DNA of 58,635 nucleotides from Microvirga massiliensis (GTDB taxonomy: Bacteria; Pseudomonadota; Alphaproteobacteria; Rhizobiales; Beijerinckiaceae). Position 1 is the stretch's first letter, and each line of letters starts with the position of its first letter. Location: assembly GCF_001006805.1 (NCBI RefSeq), contig NZ_LN811359.1, positions 306,546-365,180 on the forward strand, read 5' to 3'. The notes under the pieces were generated by a model. That model was not told where the DNA came from. It saw only the letters and a list, made by a program, of their open reading frames with translations, and did no database searches. Of this stretch, positions 9,212 to 16,601 are shown in pieces. The translations under genes were made by a program, and so were the position numbers.

Positions 9212-9924
9212 AATCTCTGGAACCCGTGGCGTTCGATCAGGGCCATCAGCTCGTCACGTCCGCGACGGCGGTGCGCTACATAGAGCTCGCGAGCACGGTC
9301 CGCGTCACCGGCGAGCATCGCGTCCACGACCGCACGGTGCTCCTGGGTCGACCTCAAAGGAAGAGGGCGCAGCGTCAGAGTGAACAACCGGGCGCGGTGA
9401 GACTGATCCGAAACGGTCATGATCATCGCGGAGAGCCGGCGGTTCGGGCAGAGCTGCGCGACCCCGGTGTGGAAGCTCTCGTCGGCTGCGGCCCAAGCCT
9501 TGAGGTCTGGCTTGGATCCCTCCAGTGAGCGCTCCATGGCGTCGCAGGATTGCACGAGCGGTTGCAACTGCTCGGCCGCGAGTCTCTGGCGTGCGATCAA
9601 CTCGACAGCTGTCGGCTCAAGGGCGATGAGGATTTCGTAGATTTCCCGCATGTCCGCGGCCGAGAGCGCAGAAATGCGCGCGCCGTGGCGGGGGACGATC
9701 GACAGCAGTCCATCCTGCTCGAGGCGGACAAGGGCCTCACGAACCGGGGTCCGGGACAGATCGAGTTCTGCAGCGATATCCTGCTCGAGGATCTGCGACC
9801 CAGGCGGATACTCATTGTCGAGGATGCGGCGCTTGACCTCCTGGTAAGCAACCTCGGTCAGGCGTTGCGGACGTTTGCCGCGCCCCAAAGCAGTTTGCGC
9901 CGCTACTTGTCCGTCACCTGCCAA
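9208..9924 (-). CDS. GntR-family regulator, FCD (FadR) subfamily
   Basis: The protein has a winged HTH (YQEVKRRILDNEYPPGSQIL, then LDLSRTPVREALVRLEQDGL) and a C-terminal FCD ligand domain with ADESFHTGVAQLCPN and STQEHRAVVDAMLAGD. The frame can be extended to a TTG at 9984, but that stretch encodes the palindromic operator. I prefer the TTG at 9924, which has GGAG 8 bases upstream and gives 238 residues. There is no in-frame ATG before the HTH. It is probably a repressor of its own operon, released by an organic-acid ligand. Confidence 0.85.
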   Translation of the reverse strand: MAGDGQVAAQTALGRGKRPQRLTEVAYQEVKRRILDNEYPPGSQILEQDIAAELDLSRTPVREALVRLEQDGLLSIVPRHGARISALSAADMREIYEILIALEPTAVELIARQRLAAEQLQPLVQSCDAMERSLEGSKPDLKAWAAADESFHTGVAQLCPNRRLSAMIMTVSDQSHRARLFTLTLRPLPLRSTQEHRAVVDAMLAGDADRARELYVAHRRRGRDELMALIERHGFQRL

Positions 9925-9935
9925 GCCACTCGCTC

Positions 9936-9967
9936 CGAATGCAACAACGTATGCATTATTGCATTCG
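9936..9967. promoter_or_regulatory. Candidate GntR operator
   Basis: Perfect 9-bp inverted arms, CGAATGCAA (9936-9944) and TTGCATTCG (9959-9967), surround a 14-base centre that itself contains the palindrome ATGCAT (9951-9956). The site ends 12 bases upstream of the preferred gntR start, where it would control the whole operon. Confidence 0.6.
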
Positions 9968-10155
9968 CCGGACTCGGCTGTCAATTGGCATCGAAGTGGC
10001 CAGCACTGTTCGGAAAGGCTGGGCCCGCTTTAGCGGGCCGGTAGAGCCGCCCTCATTTCCACCCATCTGCCGTTGGCCAAACAAGAAAGCCGTTGCGCCC
10101 GCGCAGGAGCTGAAATCGCCGTGTTCAAGGTTCGTCCAAGCACCACAGCGACCCA

Positions 10156-10262
10156 GATGACCGCGCCTGCCAGCGACCGATACAATCAATTGATCGCGAC
10201 AGGCGGTGTCCCAACGGGGCGGTGGGGCACGTCGGATGATATCGCCACGGCGAACGCGACTT
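10156..10262 (+). pseudogene. Short-chain dehydrogenase C-terminal scrap
   Basis: About 30 codons read DRYNQLIATGGVPTGRWGTS followed by DDIATANATFAK. This matches the C-terminal loop of classical SDR enzymes (RYxxLIxxGxVPxxRWGTPxDI). Nothing recognisable precedes or follows it, so it is a gene fossil between the GntR operon and the EamA gene. The rest of 9968-10298 shows no gene. Confidence 0.5.
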
Positions 10263-10298
10263 TTGCGAAAGTTCATCGGGCTGAGTTATTCGAAGATC

Positions 10299-11195
10299 AT
10301 GGCCCTGCGCGATTTCCTCCTAATGCTCCTGGTCTGCCTTCTATGGGCGGCGCACACCGTGGTGAGCAAGATTGTCGTTTCGGGCATGGAGATCCCGCCG
10401 CTCTTCTATGCGGCAGTTCGCTACGGGATTGTGGCCGTGCTAGGGCTTCCATGGCTCCTGCCGATTCCGCGGCCGCGATGGCGAATTCTTGTCGTCGGAT
10501 TTTTGATGGGAGGCGGCGGCTTTGCTCTGTTCTTCGTGGGCATCAAGTCAGCGAGCCCGTCAAGCGCCGCAGTTGTGACGCAGCTCGGGCTTCCAATAAC
10601 AACCCTCCTATCGGTCGTCATGCTGGGGGAGAGGATCTACTGGAAGCGCGGGCTTGGGATTGCGCTGACGTTCGTAGGGGGCTTGCTCGTGATGTGGGAC
10701 CCCAGCAGCGCACTTCCGGTCTCGGGTGGGCTTGTCCTGATCTTGGGGTCCGCCGCTGCAGGATCACTGGCCGCCGTCATGATGAAGCAGATGGACGGCG
10801 TCGCGCCGTTGCGGTTCCAAGCTTGGGTCGGGTTCGCATCCGTGGTGCCGTTGGCCTTCCTGACAGCGGGCCTTGAGACTGATCAGGTCCCTCGGGCAAT
10901 GGAAGCGGGCTGGGCCTTCGTAGCGGCACTCCTGTTTTCAGCCCTGATCGTCTCCCTGGTCGCCCATACGATCTACTATGACCTGATCGGGAAATACCCA
11001 GCCAACCTCATCGCGCCACTCACGATCATGAACCCACTGCTGACCGTGGGACTGGGGGTGATAGTGACTGGAGATCAGTTCGATGAGCGGATGGCGCTCG
11101 GTACAGGCATCGCGCTTTGCGGCGTTATGATCATAACCCTGAGGCGCAACCACGTCATGCCGCTGGCAGCGCTCGTGTGGGATCGCCTCCGCTAG
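10299..11195 (+). CDS. EamA/DMT-family transporter
   Basis: This 298-residue protein has about ten predicted membrane segments, arranged as two EamA repeats. The first runs from FLLMLLVCLLWAAHTVVSKI to GGLLVMWDP and the second from GGLVLILGSAAAGSLAAVMM to GIALCGVMIITL. I chose the ATG at 10299, which begins MALRDFLLMLLV just before the first helix; the frame upstream is not hydrophobic and overlaps the SDR fossil. DMT proteins usually export amino acids or other small metabolites, and no substrate can be read here. It stands alone, with kptA starting 148 bases later. Confidence 0.88.
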   Translation: MALRDFLLMLLVCLLWAAHTVVSKIVVSGMEIPPLFYAAVRYGIVAVLGLPWLLPIPRPRWRILVVGFLMGGGGFALFFVGIKSASPSSAAVVTQLGLPITTLLSVVMLGERIYWKRGLGIALTFVGGLLVMWDPSSALPVSGGLVLILGSAAAGSLAAVMMKQMDGVAPLRFQAWVGFASVVPLAFLTAGLETDQVPRAMEAGWAFVAALLFSALIVSLVAHTIYYDLIGKYPANLIAPLTIMNPLLTVGLGVIVTGDQFDERMALGTGIALCGVMIITLRRNHVMPLAALVWDRLR

Positions 11196-11342
11196 GCCGC
11201 CCGCTCGCACTGAGGAGCACGGACACCCGCTCGAGAACGTCTACGGTGCAGCGAAAAGCCCCATCGCGCCGGACCTGACGCGGTCTTGATGGGCAAGATC
11301 TCAGGCTCGCACTCGACTCGAATTTCAGTTGGACACTCGACG

Positions 11343-11906
11343 ATGGCGCCACAGAGCTCGAAGCAGATCGTTAGGCATAGCAAATTCCTGAGCTACATCC
11401 TGCGCCACGCACCGCAAAGCATCGGCCTGCAGCTCGATCCCTCTGGATGGGCCAATGTCGACGAACTTCTCGCCAAGGCTGCAGCGGCCGGGCACGCTCT
11501 CGATCGACCTATTCTTGAGACGATCGTCGCGACCAATACCAAGAAGCGCTTTGCTCTCTCAGTCGATCGCCAGCGCATCCGGGCGGTCCAGGGGCACTCG
11601 ATTCCAATCGACCTCGGACTTGCTCCAAGCGAGCCCCCGCAGGCGCTGTTCCATGGAACCGCAACCCGGTTCCTGGAGCCGATCTGGCGCGAAGGACTGA
11701 CGCCACGCTCCCGCCGCCAGGTCCATCTCTCGGCAGACCCCGTGACGGCAATGGCTGTCGGCCGTCGCCATGGCACGCCCGTCGTTCTCGTGATCGACAC
11801 CGCAAGAATGCGGAAAGCCGGTCACCTCTTCTATCGCGCCGATAACGGTGTCTGGCTGACAGACCACGTTCCACCGGAATTCCTGCGCGAATTCTCGAAC
11901 GCTTGA
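11343..11906 (+). CDS. kptA: RNA 2'-phosphotransferase (Tpt1/KptA)
   Basis: This 187-residue protein matches the usual KptA length (about 180). The N-terminal winged-helix part has HSKFLSYILRHAPQSIGLQL and the GWANVDELL block. The C-terminal NAD-binding part has ALFHGTATRFLEPIWREGL, RRQVHLSADP and VVLVIDTARMRKAGHLFYRA. The family Arg-His-Arg-Arg residues appear present. KptA moves an internal RNA 2'-phosphate to NAD, releasing nicotinamide and ADP-ribose 1'',2''-cyclic phosphate. Its bacterial job is uncertain because the usual tRNA-splicing substrate is absent. I chose the ATG at 11343; an upstream in-frame ATG at 11286 gives a tail unlike the family. A macrodomain gene lies 3.4 kb downstream on the same strand. 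Confidence 0.93.
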   Translation: MAPQSSKQIVRHSKFLSYILRHAPQSIGLQLDPSGWANVDELLAKAAAAGHALDRPILETIVATNTKKRFALSVDRQRIRAVQGHSIPIDLGLAPSEPPQALFHGTATRFLEPIWREGLTPRSRRQVHLSADPVTAMAVGRRHGTPVVLVIDTARMRKAGHLFYRADNGVWLTDHVPPEFLREFSNA

Positions 11907-11929
11907 ACTAACCCGATTCCGGCTCGGAT

Positions 11930-12448
11930 TTATCGCGCAGTCGGCTTCTCCAGTGAGATCCCTAACGGCACTTTCAGAACCCCTTCTTCCCCCTCGAGGT
12001 CTATGAAGCGACTATCTCTCGGAATGACCAGACCCTCCCCAATCTTCGGGAGTTTGGAGAGCTCAGTGCATGCGACGGCTGATCTCTCCCCCGCCGAGAC
12101 CTCGGAGCCGACGAGCCTCATTCCAGGCTGGCCCGCCGGACGCACAGACCCCGTGATCTCTTTCTTCTGGTCGGGGAAACTCCAGGTGAAGCGTTCGCCC
12201 GTTTGAACCCAGTGACCGGGCCATTCATTCTCCTTCACGCGCGACGCATCGAACACATACGGGCTCACCTCGCCTTTCTCGAACTCACCTCCGCCGACGC
12301 CTCCGCCCGGGTAGAAGGTGATGACGAACCGGGAGCGATCCGTCGCCCGGGTGCACTGCCACAGCGACCCCGCCAGGGCGAAGCCGTCGGCAAACACTCC
12401 CTGCGCCGCCAGTAGTATCGCGAGTCCTGCTCCAAGAAGTGCTCTCAT
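11930..12448 (-). CDS. Secreted protein of unknown function
   Basis: This 172-residue frame starts at the ATG 12448-12446. The first 22 residues, MRALLGAGLAILLAAQGVFA, form a clear Sec signal, so the product is likely periplasmic. The mature part holds two cysteines (WQCTRATD and VACTELSK) that could form a disulphide bond, and beta-rich sequence such as RFVITFYPGGGVGGGEFEKG and HWVQTGERFTWSFPDQKK. I do not recognise the family. It is transcribed toward kptA, with stops 24 bases apart. The 305 bases upstream to the OB-like gene show no other gene. Confidence 0.7.
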   Translation of the reverse strand: MRALLGAGLAILLAAQGVFADGFALAGSLWQCTRATDRSRFVITFYPGGGVGGGEFEKGEVSPYVFDASRVKENEWPGHWVQTGERFTWSFPDQKKEITGSVRPAGQPGMRLVGSEVSAGERSAVACTELSKLPKIGEGLVIPRDSRFIDLEGEEGVLKVPLGISLEKPTAR

Positions 12449-12702
12449 CGGGCCGATCCCTCTGGGCTGCTCGGACCTATCCCCGTAGCTCCAAAACCTT
12501 ACCAAACGTCACCCGATCGGCTGTGGTCCTCGGCCCGACCGGATTTCCAAAAAGCAGAAAAAGAATGCGCCTGTCCTGCGTGACACGCGTCCCACAAGCT
12601 GACGCTCTCTGGCCGGTCGCCGGATTCAACAGACACAATCAAGCGAAGACACCTTCGAAGAAATCCCAAGAGGAAAACGGGACGGCTGAGAAGAGTGACA
12701 TT

Positions 12703-12753
12703 CAAGTGAACGCAATCTCGCGCGAAACCCCATCGAGACAAAGGAACAACACC
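12703..12753 (+). promoter_or_regulatory. Leader with repeated GCAATCTCGCGC motif (copy 1)
   Basis: GCAATCTCGCGC followed by GAAACCCCA lies about 40 bases before the ATG of the first OB-like gene. A matching leader stands before the second copy, and the core occurs again at about 34353 ahead of nepR. The function is unknown; it could be a promoter-proximal or 5' UTR element. AAAGGA serves as ribosome site. Confidence 0.35.
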
Positions 12754-13107
12754 ATGAACGACGCGACCCAGACCCGCTCGAACAGCAAGCTCTACACCCG
12801 CACCCTGACGTTCACGGACGTGACCATCGGCACCGACAAGCGCGGTCTGCCCTATGCCAACTTCAAGGCCGACACCCTGGTGAAGTCCGGCCCGAAGGCG
12901 GGCGAGACCATCAACATCTTCGGTCAGGCGTTCGGCTCGGCCTACGAGGCGCTGAAGAGCGAGATCGTCGTCGGCAACACCGCCAAGGTTCTCGGCTTCC
13001 AGGATCAGCGCAAGGCTGACGAGGAGAACGGCATCTCCGGCATTCGCTCCTTCGTGGTGCGCGGCGTCCCGAAGGCGAAGGAGGAGGTCGAGCAGGCGGC
13101 CGCGTAA
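12754..13107 (+). CDS. Small OB-fold-like protein, copy 1
   Basis: This 117-residue protein starts at the ATG at 12754 after AAAGGA. The pattern KLYTRTLTFTDVTIGTDKRG, PYANFKADTLVKSG, INIFGQAFGSAYEAL and VVGNTAKVLGFQDQ resembles the strand order of single-stranded-DNA-binding OB folds (ANF, then a hydrophobic strand ending in FG, then a G-x-x-x-V-x-G strand). This is a visual resemblance, not a firm assignment. The C-terminus ends EEVEQAAA, with no acidic phenylalanine tip as in canonical SSB. A near-identical copy follows 125 bases later. Such small abundant proteins are common on phages and plasmids. Confidence 0.75.
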   Translation: MNDATQTRSNSKLYTRTLTFTDVTIGTDKRGLPYANFKADTLVKSGPKAGETINIFGQAFGSAYEALKSEIVVGNTAKVLGFQDQRKADEENGISGIRSFVVRGVPKAKEEVEQAAA

Positions 13108-13136
13108 GCCTCTCTCCCGACAGACACTCCCGAAGA

Positions 13137-13158
13137 GGCCGGACGCGCTCGTCCGGCC
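13137..13158 (+). terminator. Hairpin after OB-like copy 1
   Basis: GGCCGGACG, loop CGCT, CGTCCGGCC, followed only by CGTTTGG. This is a weak rho-independent terminator or attenuator between the two copies. Confidence 0.4.
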
Positions 13159-13189
13159 CGTTTGGATCAGGCGAACACATTTTCACGAG

Positions 13190-13232
13190 CGCAATCTCGC
13201 GCAAACCCCACAAAGACGAAAGACCTACCCCA
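13190..13232 (+). promoter_or_regulatory. Leader with repeated GCAATCTCGCGC motif (copy 2)
   Basis: GCGCAATCTCGCGCAAACCCC precedes the second OB-like gene at the same distance as in copy 1. The leader was therefore duplicated together with the gene or is under selection. Confidence 0.35.
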
Positions 13233-13589
13233 ATGAACGACGCAGTTGCCACGACCAACAAGCCCAGCAAGCTCTACACCCGCACGCTGACCTTCACCGA
13301 AGTCACGGTGAAGATGGACAAGCGCGGCATGCCCTACGCGAACTTTAAGGCCGATACGGTCGTGAAGTCGGGTCAGAAGGCCGGCGAGAAGATCAACATT
13401 TTCGGCCAGGTGTTCGGCGCTGCCTACGAGGCTCTCAAGGGCGAGATCGTGGTCGGCAACACCGCGAAGGTGATGGGCTTCCAGGATCAGCGCAAGGCTG
13501 ACGAAGAGAACGGCATTTCGGCCGTGCGCTCCTTCGTGGTCCGCGGCGTGCCGAAGGCCAAGGAAGAGGTCGAGCAGGCTGCTGCGTAA
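13233..13589 (+). CDS. Small OB-fold-like protein, copy 2
   Basis: This 118-residue paralogue is about 85 percent identical by eye to copy 1. It shares KLYTRTLTFT, DKRG, PYANFKADT, the INIFGQ block, GFQDQRKADEENGIS and the C-terminal SFVVRGVPKAKEEVEQAAA. Differences are concentrated at the N-terminus (AVATTNKP) and in surface-type positions (KMDK, GQKAGEK, VMGF). Tandem duplication with retention of both copies suggests dosage or hetero-oligomer use. A strong terminator follows, so the pair probably forms one unit. The single-strand-binding role is inferred only from pattern. Confidence 0.75.
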   Translation: MNDAVATTNKPSKLYTRTLTFTEVTVKMDKRGMPYANFKADTVVKSGQKAGEKINIFGQVFGAAYEALKGEIVVGNTAKVMGFQDQRKADEENGISAVRSFVVRGVPKAKEEVEQAAA

Positions 13590-13612
13590 GCACCTCGCGA
13601 CCCAAATGATCA

Positions 13613-13637
13613 AAGCCGGGCATCGCCCGGCTTTTTT
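13613..13637 (+). terminator. Rho-independent terminator
   Basis: AAGCCGGGC, loop ATC, GCCCGGCTT and a run of six T bases, 24 bases after the stop of OB-like copy 2. Confidence 0.85.
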
Positions 13638-13783
13638 CATGCATGCTCTGAAAAATACCGGAAAATTCGAAAAATCCCGAATTAAATTCCCGGGACAATG
13701 ATCCCGCTTGGGCGACGATCCAAAAACCTCTATCCTGTGAGGAAGCCGCGCGGGTACACTGGCGGCATACCAGGGAAGCCATC

Positions 13784-14440
13784 GTGGACAGTTCGTTTCA
13801 GCGTCAGAAATCCTCTCCGGTCGCGCAGCTCCTCCAGGCCGCGACGATTCAGAAAAATATCGGAGATTTCATCCTCAATGCCCAGACGCGGGTGCGCGAG
13901 CTCGAGGCAAGGCGCGGATTTACCGGACCCGTCGGGCCGATCGCCCTCCTGAGCGATCTCTCCCGCCTCGACTACGATCAGATCGCAAAAATCCCGGCCT
14001 GGACCCCGACTTGTGTCTATGCCGATATGTTCGGCGACCTTTTTGAGGACGCGGTGATCTATATCGGCCACGCTTGTGATTACAGGGGCATCTCGTTCCT
14101 CAGCACTTTGGCCCAGAGCCTCGATCTCGCGCTCGGGGATCTCGTCTTCTACGATTCCAACGCCTCGCAGACCGTGCCGGCCCCGACCGAGGTCGATGAA
14201 GCCCACCTCGATGGCTTCAGGAAAATCGGATCGGAGGCCGCCAGCAGCCTGGACGAGCACGGCTACATGAGCCTCAGCGAAATCAGTGTGGCCGCGGCCC
14301 TCCGGCAGTTGCGGCTTTTCGCCGAGGACGTCGGCATCGATGCCGAATACCAGATGTTGAACGCCGCTTCGGTCTGGCTATCACTCCGCAGCAGCAATCC
14401 ATTTGGTGTCGCGATTCACATTCTCTGCCTAAGAACCTGA
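13784..14440 (+). CDS. Protein of unknown function
   Basis: This 218-residue frame begins with GTG at 13784 and ends before a strong terminator, which supports it being a real unit. It has no signal peptide or membrane segment. Visible blocks are KNIGDFILNAQTRVRELEAR, YIGHACDYRGISFLSTLAQS and DEHGYMSLSEISVAAALRQL. The C-terminus ends in IHILCLRT. I do not recognise the family. Its neighbours are OB-like proteins and a SLOG protein, so phage or plasmid ancestry is likely. Confidence 0.65.
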   Translation: MDSSFQRQKSSPVAQLLQAATIQKNIGDFILNAQTRVRELEARRGFTGPVGPIALLSDLSRLDYDQIAKIPAWTPTCVYADMFGDLFEDAVIYIGHACDYRGISFLSTLAQSLDLALGDLVFYDSNASQTVPAPTEVDEAHLDGFRKIGSEAASSLDEHGYMSLSEISVAAALRQLRLFAEDVGIDAEYQMLNAASVWLSLRSSNPFGVAIHILCLRT

Positions 14441-14461
14441 TTGTTCGACCGGGAGTGAAAG

Positions 14462-14486
14462 TGCCGGGCGTTCGCCCGGCATTTTT
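14462..14486 (+). terminator. Rho-independent terminator
   Basis: TGCCGGGCG, loop TT, CGCCCGGCA, then five T bases, 21 bases after the stop of the preceding gene. Confidence 0.85.
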
Positions 14487-14557
14487 CGTGGGTGGACCGG
14501 AACATCCAAGAACCCGATTGGAGGGCTTGCAGCCCAAACCCCGGAAAGGACTATTCG

Positions 14558-15223
14558 ATGACGCTCGTTCCGTCGCTCGCTGATCTCGCTTCGCTCTTCA
14601 CGCTCGTGCCGAACGACCCTAACGCCTACGGCGGCATCGGCTCTCGCGAGACACCCGCCGACGTTTGTTCCGACATGACCCGGATCGCGACCGCGCTCGA
14701 GGCTCGCGGGTTCCGGCTGCGCTCGGGTGGCGCCGGCGGCGCGGATCTCGCGTTCGAGAACGGCACGTCGAAGCCGGACCAGCGCGAGATCTATATCCCG
14801 TGGAAGGGCTTCAACGGTTCCGACAGCCCCTATTTCCCCGCTCGCGCGAACGAGACGGCGATCGAAGCCGAGATCGAGCACATTCGCGACTCGTTCGACC
14901 CGCGCCAACCCGTTCAGCCGCTGGGTCGGCCGATGACACCGGTGGAAATCACCGCGCGCGCCCAGCTTATTGCGGCAGCCTTCCATCCCGCCTGGGACCG
15001 CTGCTCGCAAGGCGCGAAGAAGTTGCACACCCGGAACGTCCACCAGGATCTCGGCATGGATCTGATGACGCCCTCGCGCTTCGTGATCTGCTGGACGAAG
15101 GACGGCGGTCCGACCGGCGGAACCGGACAGGCGATCCGGATCGCCCAAGCGCACGGCATCCGAGTCCTGAACCTGCACAACAGCTTCGTGCGGACCGGCG
15201 TGCGCCGCGCGCTCGGTCTTTGA
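14558..15223 (+). CDS. SLOG-superfamily (DprA/LOG-like) nucleotide-binding protein
   Basis: This 221-residue protein starts at the ATG at 14558 after GGAAAGGA. The blocks AYGGIGSRETPADVCSDMTR, RLRSGGAGGADLAFENG, EIYIPWKGFNG, then RFVICWTKDGGPTGGTGQAI and AHGIRVLNL follow the Rossmann-like pattern of SLOG/DprA-related phage proteins. SLOG domains bind nucleotides or nucleotide-sugar signals; some sense or make NAD- or ADP-ribose-derived molecules. No DNA-binding tail is seen. It lies 67 bases upstream of the macrodomain gene on the same strand, a pairing that suggests ADP-ribose-type ligands, but this is inference. Confidence 0.82.
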   Translation: MTLVPSLADLASLFTLVPNDPNAYGGIGSRETPADVCSDMTRIATALEARGFRLRSGGAGGADLAFENGTSKPDQREIYIPWKGFNGSDSPYFPARANETAIEAEIEHIRDSFDPRQPVQPLGRPMTPVEITARAQLIAAAFHPAWDRCSQGAKKLHTRNVHQDLGMDLMTPSRFVICWTKDGGPTGGTGQAIRIAQAHGIRVLNLHNSFVRTGVRRALGL

Positions 15224-15290
15224 GAACAGCAGGGCGGTCTACGGGCCGCCCCACCCGTCACACCGTCACGCGCACATCCGAGACCCCTTC

Positions 15291-16601
15291 ATGATCAGCT
15301 ACATCACCGGCGACCTCTTCAAGACCGACTCAGACCTCCTCGGCCATGGGTGCAACTGTCTAGGGAAACTCGGCGCGGGCGTCGCAAAGATTGTCGCCCG
15401 CAACTACCCCGAGGTGGTGAAACCCTACCAGGATCTCTGCGAGAAGCATCGCGGCAATAAGGCCCTGCTCCTCGGTCGCGCCCAAATCCTTCCGGTCACA
15501 CCGCATCCGGCGGCGCCGAACGTCCGGGTGATCGCCAACCTCTTCACCCAGGTCAATGTAGGCACTCACCAGCGCCAGGTCGACTACGATGCGGTTCACG
15601 ACAGTCTGACGGCTCTGCGAGATGCCGTCGAGAACCTCGAGTTCGGCATCGTCAACAAGGTGGCCCTGCCTCGCATCGGAGCGGGACTGGCCGGCGGTGA
15701 CTGGCCGAGGATCAAGGACATCATGACGACCGTGCTCGCCAGCGCATCCTTTGATGTCACCGTCTACTGGCTGCCTCCGCGCTGGACGGAAAAGAAGATG
15801 ACCCGCCTGAAATGTCCAACCTGCCGGAAGCGGATTCCACCCGGTACATTCGTATGCGCCGAATGCGGAGTGACGTTCTCGAAAACCTCTCGGCCGAAAT
15901 CCGAACCACCGCTGATTACGTTCAGGGCCTATCTAGTCGCTCTCGTGGTGGCGACCTTTCTCATTCCCATTTTTAAGGTCGGCGGCGATAAGATGCCGGC
16001 CAGGAAGATAGCAGCCGCTGAGGTGACGCTGGACCAAAACAAACCAGCCGATACGGGCGCCGGGGCGGCGATCGACAGTGATTTGTTGATGGACGCGACC
16101 TCGCAGAAGTTGTCCGACGACAGCCCACCAGTTCGGCCCACACCGGCAGCAACAGGTCTCGGCGCCTTCAAGGTCACTAACGTGCATCAGGCCTATAACA
16201 GGAAAGCGCGCGAGCTGGGTTTCGACTTCGAGGCCCGCTTGGACAGTTGCCTCACGCCTGAGCGCAAGTCGGGATGCACGTATCGTCTTGGCGATTTCTC
16301 TCAGATCCTGGCCATGGGAGATCCGCAGACCTACGAGCTGAATGATTTCACCATCGGCTCCGCGCCCCAAGGTCAAGTGCAATCCGCCGAGATGCTCTTG
16401 ATCTGGACCGCGGCGATGGCGCTCTTTGCCCCTGAGACTGCGCCCCGCGAGAAACTCGATGCGATCAAGGAGCTTCTGGATGGCGTCGAGCGCAATGGCG
16501 ATGGGCACTCGCAGATTGGCTCAGTGCGCCTCAGGCTCCAGAAACTCGATGGCATGGGAACCTGGTTCCATGTCTTGCCCGCAAACACGCCGATCGACTA
16601 G
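15291..16601 (+). CDS. Macrodomain fused to zinc ribbon, membrane segment and unknown domain
   Basis: This 436-residue frame starts at the ATG at 15291. Residues 1-160 form a macrodomain of the ADP-ribose-1''-phosphate phosphatase (Poa1/TARG1-like) type: ISYITGDLF, LLGHGCNCLGKLGAGVAK, VRVIANLFTQ and VALPRIGAGLAGGDWPRI. A four-cysteine zinc ribbon follows (CPTCRKRIPPGTFVCAEC), then one membrane helix (YLVALVVATFLIPIF, about 205-225) and a soluble C-terminal region with a Cys pair (SCLTPERKSGC). The ATG at about 15798 (MTRLKCPTC) could be an internal start, so two products are possible. The membrane segment would place the C-terminal region outside the cytoplasm. Confidence 0.82.
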   Translation: MISYITGDLFKTDSDLLGHGCNCLGKLGAGVAKIVARNYPEVVKPYQDLCEKHRGNKALLLGRAQILPVTPHPAAPNVRVIANLFTQVNVGTHQRQVDYDAVHDSLTALRDAVENLEFGIVNKVALPRIGAGLAGGDWPRIKDIMTTVLASASFDVTVYWLPPRWTEKKMTRLKCPTCRKRIPPGTFVCAECGVTFSKTSRPKSEPPLITFRAYLVALVVATFLIPIFKVGGDKMPARKIAAAEVTLDQNKPADTGAGAAIDSDLLMDATSQKLSDDSPPVRPTPAATGLGAFKVTNVHQAYNRKARELGFDFEARLDSCLTPERKSGCTYRLGDFSQILAMGDPQTYELNDFTIGSAPQGQVQSAEMLLIWTAAMALFAPETAPREKLDAIKELLDGVERNGDGHSQIGSVRLRLQKLDGMGTWFHVLPANTPID

